Assembly: GCA_949298955.1 (NCBI GenBank)
Contig: CASFYQ010000002.1
Span: 62,001 to 126,000, forward strand
From: an uncultured Bacteroidales bacterium
GTDB taxonomy: Bacteria > Bacteroidota > Bacteroidia > Bacteroidales > Barnesiellaceae
Direction of reading: 5' to 3'
Length of the DNA: 64,000 nucleotides
The position numbers and the translations under genes were made by a program. Below, one piece after another: positions 1 to 7,928 of this stretch. The first letter of the stretch is position 1. Each line of letters begins with the position of its first letter. Under the pieces are notes generated by a model. That model worked only from the letters and a program-made list of their open reading frames with translations, did no database searches and was not told the DNA's origin.

Positions 1-1032
1 GAGGGCCAGTTTCACCATCATGTTGTTGATGGGGGCAATGTCGGTCGACAACCCCACCTGTACCATGGCATTGGCATCTTCGTCCGAAACATAGGCGGGG
101 ATAACGCCCAGCTCGCGAGCACGGCGCACATCGGTTATCTCGTCGTTCTGATGATAGATGGGGTTTCCCGTAAGGCAGGCATAACAGGGGCCTCCCGGCC
201 GCACCCGCAGGATGTCGCCTCCCTCGGCCCGAGTGACGGCCCGGCCGAACAGGCCCACCTTGCCGAGCTTTACCAAACGGGCGTTGATATTGTAACGACT
301 GGCATACTCGTCGGTAGCGACAATGGTAAGGTCGCTCTCGGCAATGCAACGCTCGAGTTCATCGAGGTGCCGATTGATATCGATGGCGAGAGTCTCGACC
401 TGCGCATAGGGGTTCTTCAACAATATGGCATCTTTCACGGCATGGACTTTGAGCCGCCCCAACTCGTTCACCCCGCAAATGTGGCGCGAGATATTGTGCA
501 ACTCAATGCGGTCGAAATCGATAAGAATGAAATGCCCTATCCCGGCCTTGGCCAGTTCGACGGCGATAGGCGCGCCGCCACTGCCCAACCCCACGACAAG
601 CACCTTCTTGGATTCAAGGGCTCCCACCTCGAGCAATCCTTTGCTGCGAGTATAGAGTTCGCTGTGCCGGGGTACATATTTCACCGTAGCCTCGACCTGT
701 TGCTCCCCGTCAATGATAAAAGCCCGAGAGTTGACCCGATTGTCCTCCTCGACAAAGATGCAGACAATCACCACCGGTACCCGCCGAGCTTCGGCAGGCA
801 AAGCGGCATACACAGCCGCGGCCTCCCGGTCGGCCTGCTCATATCCCGCCCGATCGACGACCCGGAATACACAAGGCATCGAGTAGCCCGTGGGAGCCAC
901 CTGCGGATATTTGAGGTAAACGTGGTAAACTTGCTCGCCTTTCCACTCGAAGGCAGCTCCGAAACACTGGGACTGCCCGCTGTTCCAGAACTCCTGCAAG
1001 TGATCTTGATAGAGATAAACGATAGATTCCAT
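1..1032 (-). CDS. E1-like ThiF-family adenylyltransferase of a ubiquitin-like operon (C-terminus beyond window)
   Basis: The 344 visible residues form an N-terminal region of about 135 residues without a recognised fold, then an E1/ThiF adenylation domain. Seen directly: nucleotide-binding loop GLGSGGAP (148-155), acidic motif DFDRIELHNISRH (172-184) with the Asn and Arg expected in E1 enzymes, Lys195, Asp241 in ATDEY, and a CYAC pair (283-286) that could bind zinc or hold a thioester cysteine. Such enzymes adenylate the C-terminus of a ubiquitin-like protein. The ATG lies 7 bp after the stop of the 67-residue gene, so this is the last visible gene of the operon starting at 2704. The N-terminal extension is unlike MoeB or ThiF and resembles the multidomain layout of bacterial E1s found next to E2 and JAMM genes. 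The stop codon is outside the window. Confidence 0.85.
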   Translation of the reverse strand, partial: MESIVYLYQDHLQEFWNSGQSQCFGAAFEWKGEQVYHVYLKYPQVAPTGYSMPCVFRVVDRAGYEQADREAAAVYAALPAEARRVPVVIVCIFVEEDNRVNSRAFIIDGEQQVEATVKYVPRHSELYTRSKGLLEVGALESKKVLVVGLGSGGAPIAVELAKAGIGHFILIDFDRIELHNISRHICGVNELGRLKVHAVKDAILLKNPYAQVETLAIDINRHLDELERCIAESDLTIVATDEYASRYNINARLVKLGKVGLFGRAVTRAEGGDILRVRPGGPCYACLTGNPIYHQNDEITDVRRARELGVIPAYVSDEDANAMVQVGLSTDIAPINNMMVKLAL

Positions 1033-1039
1033 AACCCGA

Positions 1040-1243
1040 TTATTTTACATAATAGGGTTTTGTACCGATGGTCGTTCCCACCTTTTCCTTTCCGCTGCGT
1101 TCGGCTTCGGCCGGAGTCATCGCCTCCAATTCGCCATCGTCGCCAATCACCAGTTCCACTTCACGGCGGCCGCTGTTGGTCTGTTCCAAAGCTTCGCCCA
1201 AATCGACACAATCGTCGGGTCTTTTTTTGTCAAATAGTCCCAT
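1040..1243 (-). CDS. 67-residue protein of the ubiquitin-like operon, candidate modifier
   Basis: This small acidic-then-basic protein sits between the E2-like and E1-like genes, where bacterial ubiquitin-like operons often place the modifier. It begins MGLFDKKRPDD, has a likely strand pair around residues 27-40 (REVELVIGDDGELE) and ends IGTKPYYVK. It does not end in Gly-Gly, and a complete beta-grasp fold is not obvious in 67 residues. Gly56 and Gly60 near the end could be exposed if the JAMM peptidase trimmed the tail, but that is speculation. The spacing to the E1 start (7 bp) supports a real, co-translated gene. Function is not established; an adaptor or substrate is equally possible. Confidence 0.7.
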   Translation of the reverse strand: MGLFDKKRPDDCVDLGEALEQTNSGRREVELVIGDDGELEAMTPAEAERSGKEKVGTTIGTKPYYVK

Positions 1244-1283
1244 AGTCTTCTATTTTTAAGGATTATAATTACACAATATCGCT

Positions 1284-1727
1284 TTAATAGTTGGCCCCTC
1301 TCAAAAACTCGTCGAGCGTGCGCCCCGTCTTCAAGTGGCACTCGTACATTTCGAGCCAAATGCGCACCTTGATAATAATCTGGTAAAGCGTGATACGATT
1401 GGGCGCCCAATCTTCATGGCCATAATGGCACACCCGCACACAGCCGTTTTCGCCAGGAAGCGTGTGCATGCTATGGCTGGCGCCGAGCATGCTTCCGCCC
1501 GAACGGGTCAACAGCGGTTTGGGGCTGGTAATGAAAACCTTGGGGATATTGTAGGGATAGTTATCCGAAAGGTCGATTTTTATCACATAGCACCGCAGCG
1601 AGTTGGTCTGGATAGCCACTGCCAAATAGGGGTGCGATGTATTCATGTCCATAAACTTGTATTGCTTGGGTTTGATGGTCGAGTTTTGCAGCACCCCCAA
1701 CTCTATTTGATACCTTTCATACGTCAT
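1284..1727 (-). CDS. E2-like (UBC-fold) conjugating protein
   Basis: The 147-residue length is right for a single UBC domain. A central LSDNYPYNIPKVFI segment (53-66) corresponds to the hydrophobic strand and Pro-rich turn of E2 enzymes. It is followed by a catalytic-type region with His88, Cys96 and Cys100 (GCVRVC) and then DWAPNRITLYQI, matching the tryptophan and helix that follow the E2 active-site cysteine. Either Cys96 or Cys100 could carry the thioester. The start codon overlaps the stop of the JAMM gene by 4 bp (ATGA), indicating translational coupling. Expected role: accept the activated modifier from the E1 encoded downstream. The assignment rests on motif order and context; a profile search was not possible. 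Confidence 0.8.
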   Translation of the reverse strand: MTYERYQIELGVLQNSTIKPKQYKFMDMNTSHPYLAVAIQTNSLRCYVIKIDLSDNYPYNIPKVFITSPKPLLTRSGGSMLGASHSMHTLPGENGCVRVCHYGHEDWAPNRITLYQIIIKVRIWLEMYECHLKTGRTLDEFLRGANY

Positions 1728-2704
1728 ATCGATAAATCTTTTAAACGGTTAATCACTAATGGTGCTATCCCATCGGACAGCGGGCTCCAATGAGAGCCTC
1801 CGGGACGGCCCAGCGCTCCCAGATTCCACGACGAGGTCTCTCCCTCTTGATAACGAACCACATAAGGAGCCCTCACCGGAAAATCCTTGTCAAAGACAAG
1901 TCGCCACGAGGCCCGGCCGGGTATACCGAAACGCACCTCGATGGTCACATCGTCGACTTTCAACAGTTTCGCATCGCTATACCGCGATTGGATATAGGCA
2001 ACAATTTGTTTCAGTTGCAGGCGGTTTGACTTGTCGTTGAGCCAAAAACCTCTATCGAATGTCACCTGCCCGGCAGATGGAGCCTGTTCGACACCCCGAG
2101 CCTCCATCTCTCCATACGCGGCCCAATCGGTATGCGGTCGAATCAAACTATCGCGACAACCCTCATCATAACGATTTCTCACCGATCCCTCACCCGGCAC
2201 AACGAGCCACGGGCGCTGTTCCATCACTATCTGCCCGTGCACACTCACAAACGAGAACGCGTTGGCCGAAGCCCCTTTGCGATTGCACACCCCGATAGAC
2301 AAGATACATCGCGACAACCCGTCGGCATACATACCTTCGTGAATCGACTGCACATCACCCCCGCTCGGGTGTGAAAGGCCCAACTGGTGATGCGAATGCC
2401 ACACCCCGATGTGCGAAAGCTTGTGCTCCCGAGACAAACGGTCGACATGGTATTGCAGATAGTCGGCATCCTGAGTAAAGCTGGTAAAGTGCCGCACCGA
2501 TTTAGGGCCCGGCCCCAGCACATACACTACCACGGCATCGCCCTCGGGAGTCCAGTAACCAAACAGGTTACCCCCCGTTTCCATTTGCGGCGAATCGAGT
2601 ATGAACCGCGCCATGAAATCCAGTTCTTGCCGGTAAATGTAAATATCCCCGTGAATCCTTCTATCAGCCTCCATACTCTTGTGCGTTTCCTTTTTCTTCA
2701 ACAA
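1724..2704 (-). CDS. JAMM/JAB (Mov34-MPN) peptidase with a C-terminal E2-like region
   Basis: Residues about 20-165 form a JAMM metalloprotease domain: Glu42 in METGG, then HSH (103-105), Ser114 and Asp117 supplying the zinc ligands. The spacing HxH-x8-S-x2-D is one residue longer than the canonical x7. Residues about 200-326 look like a degenerate UBC/RWD fold: FDKDFPVRAPYVV (271-283) resembles the E2 strand and Pro turn, and GGSHWSPLSDGIAPLVI resembles the post-active-site helix, but no catalytic cysteine is placed there. Likely role: process or remove the modifier. This is the first gene of the operon, with a promoter at 2750-2779. Translation may begin at codon 1 or at Met11 (2674). The peptidase call is firm; the C-terminal domain is inferred. 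Confidence 0.85.
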   Translation of the reverse strand: MLKKKETHKSMEADRRIHGDIYIYRQELDFMARFILDSPQMETGGNLFGYWTPEGDAVVVYVLGPGPKSVRHFTSFTQDADYLQYHVDRLSREHKLSHIGVWHSHHQLGLSHPSGGDVQSIHEGMYADGLSRCILSIGVCNRKGASANAFSFVSVHGQIVMEQRPWLVVPGEGSVRNRYDEGCRDSLIRPHTDWAAYGEMEARGVEQAPSAGQVTFDRGFWLNDKSNRLQLKQIVAYIQSRYSDAKLLKVDDVTIEVRFGIPGRASWRLVFDKDFPVRAPYVVRYQEGETSSWNLGALGRPGGSHWSPLSDGIAPLVINRLKDLSI

Positions 2705-2749
2705 GCATTTTTCTCATTACGCAATATAAGTAAAAATTATTGAGATTTA

Positions 2750-2779
2750 CAAACTTATAGTACAAAAAATACAAAACAA
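2750..2779 (-). promoter_or_regulatory. Bacteroidetes-type promoter of the ubiquitin-like operon
   Basis: On the minus strand a TAAGTTTG -7 box (2750-2757) follows a TTG (2777-2779) after 19 bp, matching the TTG/TAnnTTTG pattern of the Bacteroidetes primary sigma factor. Transcription would start near 2743, about 40 bases before the JAMM gene. Confidence 0.55.
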
Positions 2780-2834
2780 ATAATCCGGACAAAGTCTCGT
2801 ACACACGACAGTATTATAAAAAAGAATCTTTATT

Positions 2835-2864
2835 TTGTCGTTCCGCAAATAACTATTACCTTTG
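2835..2864 (+). promoter_or_regulatory. Promoter of psd-pssA
   Basis: A TTG (2835-2837), 19 bp and a TACCTTTG -7 box (2857-2864) fit the Bacteroidetes consensus. Transcription would begin about 20 bases before the psd start at 2891. It is divergent from the ubiquitin-like operon promoter. Confidence 0.6.
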
Positions 2865-2890
2865 CCTGCTGCATCTAAATCGAGAAAAAA

Positions 2891-3556
2891 ATGAATATGA
2901 AAATACACCGGGAAGGGAAAAACATACTGGTTCTCTTATTCATCGCCCTAATCATCTTGAATTTACCCGTCTATTTGTGGGTCAAGATAGCTTGGGTGGC
3001 TATTCCTATACATGTTATCTCGATTGTATTTTTCCTGCTGGTTGTCAATTTCTTCCGCTCACCCAAGCGGCATTTCAAAGGCGACCGTCAGAATGTCGTA
3101 GTAGCTCCGGCCGACGGTGTGGTGGTAGTACTCGAAGAGGTTCTCGAAGACGAATATTTTCACGACAAGCGCTTGCAAGTATCCATCTTCATGAACATCT
3201 TCAATGTTCATGCCAACTGGTTCCCCGTAGCCGGCAAGGTGCTTCATGTAAGCCACCAGCAAGGCCGTTTCATGGCTGCCTATCTACCCAAATCGAGTAC
3301 CGAGAACGAGCGCTCGACCATCGTCATCAAAGCCGAGAACGGTCAGGAGATTCTGGTACGACAGATTGCCGGCGCCATAGCGCGCCGCATCGTGACCTAT
3401 CCCGAGGTGGGCGACTCGTGCCAAATCGACGAACATATGGGATTCATCAAGTTCGGTTCACGTGTAGACCTCTACCTGCCGCTCGACTGCGACATCAAAG
3501 TGGCCTTGCACGACAAGACCATAGGCGATTTAACCGAAATTGCCCGTCTAAAATAA
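2891..3556 (+). CDS. psd: Phosphatidylserine decarboxylase family protein
   Basis: The enzyme makes phosphatidylethanolamine from phosphatidylserine. It is a short-form decarboxylase of 221 residues with two N-terminal hydrophobic segments (about 11-31 and 34-54), a conserved VAPADG strand (71-76), and the self-cleavage triad FGS (188-190), where Ser190 would become the pyruvoyl group. The precursor would split into a long beta and a short alpha chain of about 32 residues. pssA, which supplies its substrate, begins 6 bp downstream, so the two consecutive reactions are co-transcribed. The start is the first ATG after a well-placed promoter; Met3 is an alternative. Confidence 0.93.
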   Translation: MNMKIHREGKNILVLLFIALIILNLPVYLWVKIAWVAIPIHVISIVFFLLVVNFFRSPKRHFKGDRQNVVVAPADGVVVVLEEVLEDEYFHDKRLQVSIFMNIFNVHANWFPVAGKVLHVSHQQGRFMAAYLPKSSTENERSTIVIKAENGQEILVRQIAGAIARRIVTYPEVGDSCQIDEHMGFIKFGSRVDLYLPLDCDIKVALHDKTIGDLTEIARLK

Positions 3557-3562
3557 CACCAG

Positions 3563-4264
3563 ATGAACGTAATTGTAAAAAACATACCCAACACAATCAC
3601 CTGCCTGAACCTGCTCTCGGGGTGCTTTGCCTGCCTTTTTGCTTTTACGGGCGACTATGACCGGGTGGCTCTGTGTATCGGGCTGTCGGCCCTCTTCGAT
3701 TTTCTCGACGGCATGGCTGCTCGTCTGTTGCACGCCTATTCACCCCTGGGCAAAGAGCTCGATTCGCTGGCCGACCTCATCAGTTTCGGGTTGGCTCCGG
3801 GCTTGATGGTCATGTATTTCATGGCCCACGACAGTTTGTTTCACGGCATGAGCGAAGAGGCTCAAACGTGGTGGGCGTTGAGTGCGCTGTTAATACCGGT
3901 GTTTTCGGCTCTACGGCTGGCCAAATTCAACATCGACACCCGCCAAACCACCTCGTTCATCGGGTTGCCGGTACCGGCCAACGCCCTCTTTTGGATAGGC
4001 ATTTGTCAAGCCGGGCTGCTCATGGAACCCCGCGTCTGCGGCTATGCCATTGTGGTACTGGTCGTCATCTTCTCGCTGTTGCTGGTTTCGGAGATTCCCA
4101 TGTTTTCCCTCAAATTCAAAAGTCTGAAATTCAAAGGAAATTACCTGCGCTACCTCATACTCGTCGCAGCCGTGGTTTTCCTTATTCTCTTCGGCCTCTC
4201 GGGATTAGCAGCAACCATAGGCCTGTATATCGTCCTGTCGCTTCTGACAGCCCGCAAACATTAA
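3563..4264 (+). CDS. pssA: CDP-diacylglycerol-serine O-phosphatidyltransferase
   Basis: A membrane enzyme joining serine to CDP-diacylglycerol to give phosphatidylserine. The CDP-alcohol phosphotransferase motif D-G-x2-A-R-x8-G-x3-D-x3-D is complete at residues 49-71. The 233-residue protein has about seven hydrophobic segments, including a strongly hydrophobic C-terminus. It lies 6 bp after psd, which decarboxylates its product. Confidence 0.95.
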   Translation: MNVIVKNIPNTITCLNLLSGCFACLFAFTGDYDRVALCIGLSALFDFLDGMAARLLHAYSPLGKELDSLADLISFGLAPGLMVMYFMAHDSLFHGMSEEAQTWWALSALLIPVFSALRLAKFNIDTRQTTSFIGLPVPANALFWIGICQAGLLMEPRVCGYAIVVLVVIFSLLLVSEIPMFSLKFKSLKFKGNYLRYLILVAAVVFLILFGLSGLAATIGLYIVLSLLTARKH

Positions 4265-4322
4265 AAAACAAAAACGGAACGATTTTTGTTCCTACCGGGA
4301 TATAACCCTAATATAATCAATT

Positions 4323-4586
4323 ATGCACATTGCTCTTCTGCTTTTGCTCATCATCTTCATCATCTTCTTTGTCCCCATTCTGGCACTCGTCCAAATGGTC
4401 GTTCGCTTCATATCCCGCCTCTTATTCGGCCGGAGAGAGGGTGCGGCAGGCAGCGCTTTCGGGCGACAAGAGCAAAACAGTTCGCAGAGAGGGCGCACGA
4501 CGTGGTATACCAGTTCCAAAAAGAAGAAAAAGAAAATCGACAGTTCGGAAGGCGAATATATCGATTTCGAGGACATAAAAGAATAA
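4323..4586 (+). CDS. Small single-span membrane protein, DUF4834-like
   Basis: An 87-residue protein with one long N-terminal hydrophobic segment (residues 3-33) and then a basic, hydrophilic cytoplasmic-type tail containing a KKKKKK run and an acidic end (EYIDFEDIKE). Small proteins of this form are found after pssA in Bacteroidales and are called DUF4834; the family assignment is from memory and layout. Function is unknown. It follows pssA by 58 bp on the same strand, so it may share that transcript. Confidence 0.7.
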   Translation: MHIALLLLLIIFIIFFVPILALVQMVVRFISRLLFGRREGAAGSAFGRQEQNSSQRGRTTWYTSSKKKKKKIDSSEGEYIDFEDIKE

Positions 4587-4666
4587 GAGAGGGAACAGCG
4601 GCAACGCGCAAATGCACGCCATTCGAATACCTCTCTCACCCTGCACCGACTATACCGGGGCGAATG

Positions 4667-5095
4667 CTATTTTACCGATAAAATCTCGTCGACCACAAAA
4701 TTGCTGTATCCCCGCCAAGGCAGAGCACCCAAATACTCATTGTATCTCAGCTCGACCTGGCGTCCGCCCAGCCGCATGAGCGAATCTGCCAAATTGGCAT
4801 CATCGACCGAGAAGACAAACTGATTGGATTGCAGAGTCCCGGGGGTTGCCGTGCGAAATCCCTCCATGATGAGAACACCCTCGTAAGTCTTGAACACATA
4901 CCCCTTCTTGACTACATAGTTGAGGGTTCCCGCCTTCACACCCGAGCCGAAAACGAAATAATAACGCACATACACAAAAGCGCCGCCGGCCAGGACAAGC
5001 AAAGCAAGCATTATCCACAAAAAGCGGCGAAACGACCGGCGCAGCGCACTACCCCGTCCGCTACCCGTCTGATTCTCGTTGGTCTCACTATTCAT
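4667..5095 (-). CDS. Conserved hypothetical membrane-anchored protein
   Basis: From the ATG at 5095 this is a 142-residue protein with a hydrophilic Ser/Gly-rich head, a basic stretch RRSFRRF, one membrane span (about 25-45) and an extracytoplasmic domain of about 95 residues (FKTYEGVLIMEGF, WRGYSNFVVDEIL). A longer reading from 5176 adds 27 residues of poor character, so 5095 is preferred. No family function is recognised. It lies downstream of pepD on the same strand but a hairpin separates them. Confidence 0.7.
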   Translation of the reverse strand: MNSETNENQTGSGRGSALRRSFRRFLWIMLALLVLAGGAFVYVRYYFVFGSGVKAGTLNYVVKKGYVFKTYEGVLIMEGFRTATPGTLQSNQFVFSVDDANLADSLMRLGGRQVELRYNEYLGALPWRGYSNFVVDEILSVK

Positions 5096-5203
5096 GTTTT
5101 TCTCTTTTTTCGATATCTGCCCGTCAACCGGCCGGTGGCAATACCGCACCCGCACATAGGCAGAATCGCATTCCACATCAAAACTTATATCTCAAACAAA
5201 AAA

Positions 5204-5237
5204 GCAGCCGATACGAGTCTTCGCATCGACGGCTTTT
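5204..5237 (-). terminator. Possible terminator after pepD
   Basis: An imperfect inverted repeat (AGCCGAT with ATCGACGGCT) is followed on the minus strand by a T run. It lies just after the pepD stop, but the stem has bulges. Confidence 0.4.
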
Positions 5238-5253
5238 AGCAAATATTACAGGT

Positions 5254-6723
5254 TCAACCCTTCACCGGTATATTCTCGAGCGTAGCCACAAGGAGTTTCC
5301 AGAAGGTCTCGACCGTAGCAATTTCGACCTTTTCGTTGGGTGAATGCGGGTGCTTGATGGTGGGGCCGAACGAAATCATGTCGAGTCCCGGATAATTGGC
5401 ACCGATAATACCGCACTCGAGACCGGCGTGCATCATCTTTACCTCGGCCTCCCTGCCGGTTACCTGCGGATAAAGGCGCTTCATCAGGTTGAGAATATCC
5501 GACTTGAAATTGGGCTCCCACCCGGGATAGGCTCCGTCGAAATCGACCCGGGCCCCGGCCAGTGAGAAAGTGCTCTCCAACTCCGAAGCCAAGGCACGCT
5601 TCATGCTCTCGCTCGAGCTGCGCACCAGAATCTGTATCTCGATAAATCCCTCGGAGGTGCGCACAATCGAGAGGTTCGACGAGGTCTCTACCACCTCGGG
5701 AGCATCGGGAATCATGCGATACACACCGTTGTGACAAGCCACGACAGCATTGATAAGGTCGTCTTGTATCTCCTCGGGCAACAAAGTTTGCGGCAGTGTT
5801 GTCTCCTCGGCTTTGAAATAGAGATTTTCTTCGATAAATCCATACTCCCGTTTCAAGGTGGCGGCAAAATCGTCGACCGCATCGAAAAAATCGGCCTTGT
5901 CTTCGGCCAAAATCGTCACCACGGCCTCGGCCTCACGCGGTATGGCATTGCGCAGCGTACCGCCGCTGTAAGTTGCCAGACGGGCCTCATACTCCGACAC
6001 GGCCTCTTTCAAGAAGCGGAACATCTCCTTATTGGCATTCATACGCCCCAAATGAATATCCACACCCGAGTGGCCGCCATGCAGGCCGCCCAACGTCAGC
6101 TTCACGGCAATCTCGTTGGGAGCAGGCGTATAGGGTTCTTCCTTGTAGCGGAACTCGATATTCACATCGACACCTCCGGCACAACTCATATAAAGCTCAC
6201 CGTCCTGCTCCGAATCGGTATTCAGCAAAATCTCGCCCTGCAATTCGTCCGGTTGCAGGCCGATGGCACCATACATACCGGTTTCCTCGTCATAGGTAAA
6301 AAGAGCTTCGAGAGGGCCATGCTTAATCTCTTTCGACTCGAGAACGGCCAAAATCGACGAAACCCCGATACCGTTGTCGGCTCCCAGCGTGGTCTCGGTA
6401 GCCGTCACCCACCCGCCATCGATGCGGGGGAGTATGGGGTCGGTCTCGAAATTGTGTTTCACCGACTTGTTGGCCTGAGGGACCATATCCATGTGCCCTT
6501 GCAGAATTACCGGCTTGCGGTTCTCCATACCGGGGGTCGCGGGTTTGCGAATGACAACATTCCCGGCCTTGTCGCAAAAGGTCTCCAATCCCAGCGAACG
6601 GCCTACGCCCACAATGTACTCGGTAATCTTGTCGAGGTGCCCCGACGGACGGGGAATTTGACAAATTGCCTGAAAGTGTTTCCACACAGCCTGCGGCTGG
6701 AGAGATGTGATTTTGCTGTCCAT
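5254..6723 (-). CDS. pepD: Aminoacyl-histidine dipeptidase (peptidase D, M20 family)
   Basis: A cytosolic zinc dipeptidase cleaving Xaa-His and other dipeptides. At 489 residues it matches the PepD/M20C family length. The metal-site motifs appear in order: QGHMDMVP (His, Asp), TLGADNGIG (bridging Asp), DEETGMYG (catalytic Glu pair), NTDSE, the lid-domain GGHSGVDI, and the C-terminal KHPHSPNE histidine. The N-terminal PSGHLDKI segment is also typical. It lies 27 bp downstream of the flippase-like gene at 6751 and may be co-transcribed with it. Confidence 0.95.
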   Translation of the reverse strand: MDSKITSLQPQAVWKHFQAICQIPRPSGHLDKITEYIVGVGRSLGLETFCDKAGNVVIRKPATPGMENRKPVILQGHMDMVPQANKSVKHNFETDPILPRIDGGWVTATETTLGADNGIGVSSILAVLESKEIKHGPLEALFTYDEETGMYGAIGLQPDELQGEILLNTDSEQDGELYMSCAGGVDVNIEFRYKEEPYTPAPNEIAVKLTLGGLHGGHSGVDIHLGRMNANKEMFRFLKEAVSEYEARLATYSGGTLRNAIPREAEAVVTILAEDKADFFDAVDDFAATLKREYGFIEENLYFKAEETTLPQTLLPEEIQDDLINAVVACHNGVYRMIPDAPEVVETSSNLSIVRTSEGFIEIQILVRSSSESMKRALASELESTFSLAGARVDFDGAYPGWEPNFKSDILNLMKRLYPQVTGREAEVKMMHAGLECGIIGANYPGLDMISFGPTIKHPHSPNEKVEIATVETFWKLLVATLENIPVKG

Positions 6724-6750
6724 AGTAAGAAATTTTATTGTTCCATAAAT

Positions 6751-7791
6751 TCAAAGGCGTTCCGACTCGGGGATTTCGGCCATGATATCGGTCACAATCC
6801 GTTCGCCCTTGGGTTTCTTTTTATCGCATGCCATCGAAATGAAAGCATATATTCCTATCAACACAACCAGCACCATCTGCGATCCGTGCGCCACAAAGGC
6901 AAAGGCTCCGGCCTCGTTGCCGGTGATGCCATAGTAGGAGAGCCCGGCGATAACCGCCAGATGCCACGGGCCTATGCCCCCCTGCACAGGAAGCCCCATG
7001 CCCAAACTGCCCAACACATAGAGCAGCAGCACGGCTGCCACCGACAGGTGCGACGTACTGGGGAAGGCAAATATGCACAAATATAGCTGCATAAAATAAC
7101 AGAACCAAATAAACAAGGTATAAAACAAGAACCAAAATTTGCCCCGCATCGTCACAATCGATGCAAAACCGGCCCACACGTTGGCCATAAGCCCCCTTAT
7201 CCGCTGCACAAACCGGCTTTGGCTGTTGGTGCGGAAGAACCACACGACGGCCACAACACACACGGCAAGGCCCACATAAAGCCATACCGATGTGAGCACG
7301 CCCATTATCCCCGCCTCAATCGACGGATTTTCTTCGAGAAACCGGCGGAAAGGCCTCATCTGCATGAAAAAGACCAGGAGTGTAAGCAAAGCCACCATCA
7401 CCGTATCGGAGAGACGGTCGGAAACCATCGACCCCAGCACCTTGCTGAACGAAGCCTTCTCGCGCTGCGCCACATAACCGCAACGCCACACCTCGCCCAA
7501 ACGAGGGAATAGCAAATTCATGGCATACATGCCGAAGATGGCATTGGTCAAGACCCTCATCGAGGGATTTATCTGCAACGCCCGCAACTGCAACCGCCAG
7601 CGAAATGCCCGCGCAATGTGGCTGAAAACGGCGACTCCCATCGAAAGAATCACCCAAAAGTAATTGACATTGGTTTTAAGGATTTGGAATATGGTCTCTA
7701 TGTCCAGTTTTTGGTACACATACCAAAACAGCCATACGCCACAAAGCAGAGGAAACAGATATTTTGCAATATCGCGGATTATCCTTTTCAA
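6751..7791 (-). CDS. Flippase-like integral membrane protein (LPG synthase TM-domain/UPF0104 family)
   Basis: A polytopic protein of 346 residues with about eight hydrophobic segments, GEVWRCGYV after the second pair and GLPVQGGIGPWH in the C-terminal half, the conserved features of the lysylphosphatidylglycerol synthase transmembrane-domain family (YbhN/AglD-like). Members move or modify lipid-linked substrates; the substrate here is unknown. The C-terminus is short, basic and cytoplasmic. It starts next to a divergent promoter region shared with rsmA and precedes pepD on the same strand. Confidence 0.85.
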   Translation of the reverse strand: MKRIIRDIAKYLFPLLCGVWLFWYVYQKLDIETIFQILKTNVNYFWVILSMGVAVFSHIARAFRWRLQLRALQINPSMRVLTNAIFGMYAMNLLFPRLGEVWRCGYVAQREKASFSKVLGSMVSDRLSDTVMVALLTLLVFFMQMRPFRRFLEENPSIEAGIMGVLTSVWLYVGLAVCVVAVVWFFRTNSQSRFVQRIRGLMANVWAGFASIVTMRGKFWFLFYTLFIWFCYFMQLYLCIFAFPSTSHLSVAAVLLLYVLGSLGMGLPVQGGIGPWHLAVIAGLSYYGITGNEAGAFAFVAHGSQMVLVVLIGIYAFISMACDKKKPKGERIVTDIMAEIPESERL

Positions 7792-7815
7792 TTTTCCCGT
7801 TTTAAAAATTTATTA

Positions 7816-7838
7816 TACCTTTGTATGCTGCAAAGATA
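7816..7838. promoter_or_regulatory. Overlapping divergent -7 boxes for rsmA and the flippase-like gene
   Basis: A TACCTTTG box on the plus strand (7816-7823) and a TATCTTTG box on the minus strand (7831-7838) lie 7 bp apart, back to back. The second would drive the gene starting at 7791, the first rsmA at 7929. Their -33 elements are less clear. Confidence 0.45.
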
Positions 7839-7928
7839 AAGGTTTATCTCCAACTTTGTAGCGGGCGGAGGCATGAAAAATCGCCACCGCAAAAAATTTA
7901 TTGACCCACAACAGAAAACGGTATCGTC

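Noticed and set aside
1040-1243. Identification of the 67-residue protein as the Ubl-like PRTRC protein C
   Set aside because: Length is similar but the sequence pattern is not, and the PRTRC genes are absent.
151-1245. A 364-codon plus-strand frame at the window start
   Set aside because: It opposes the E1-like gene, whose ThiF motifs are explicit on the minus strand.
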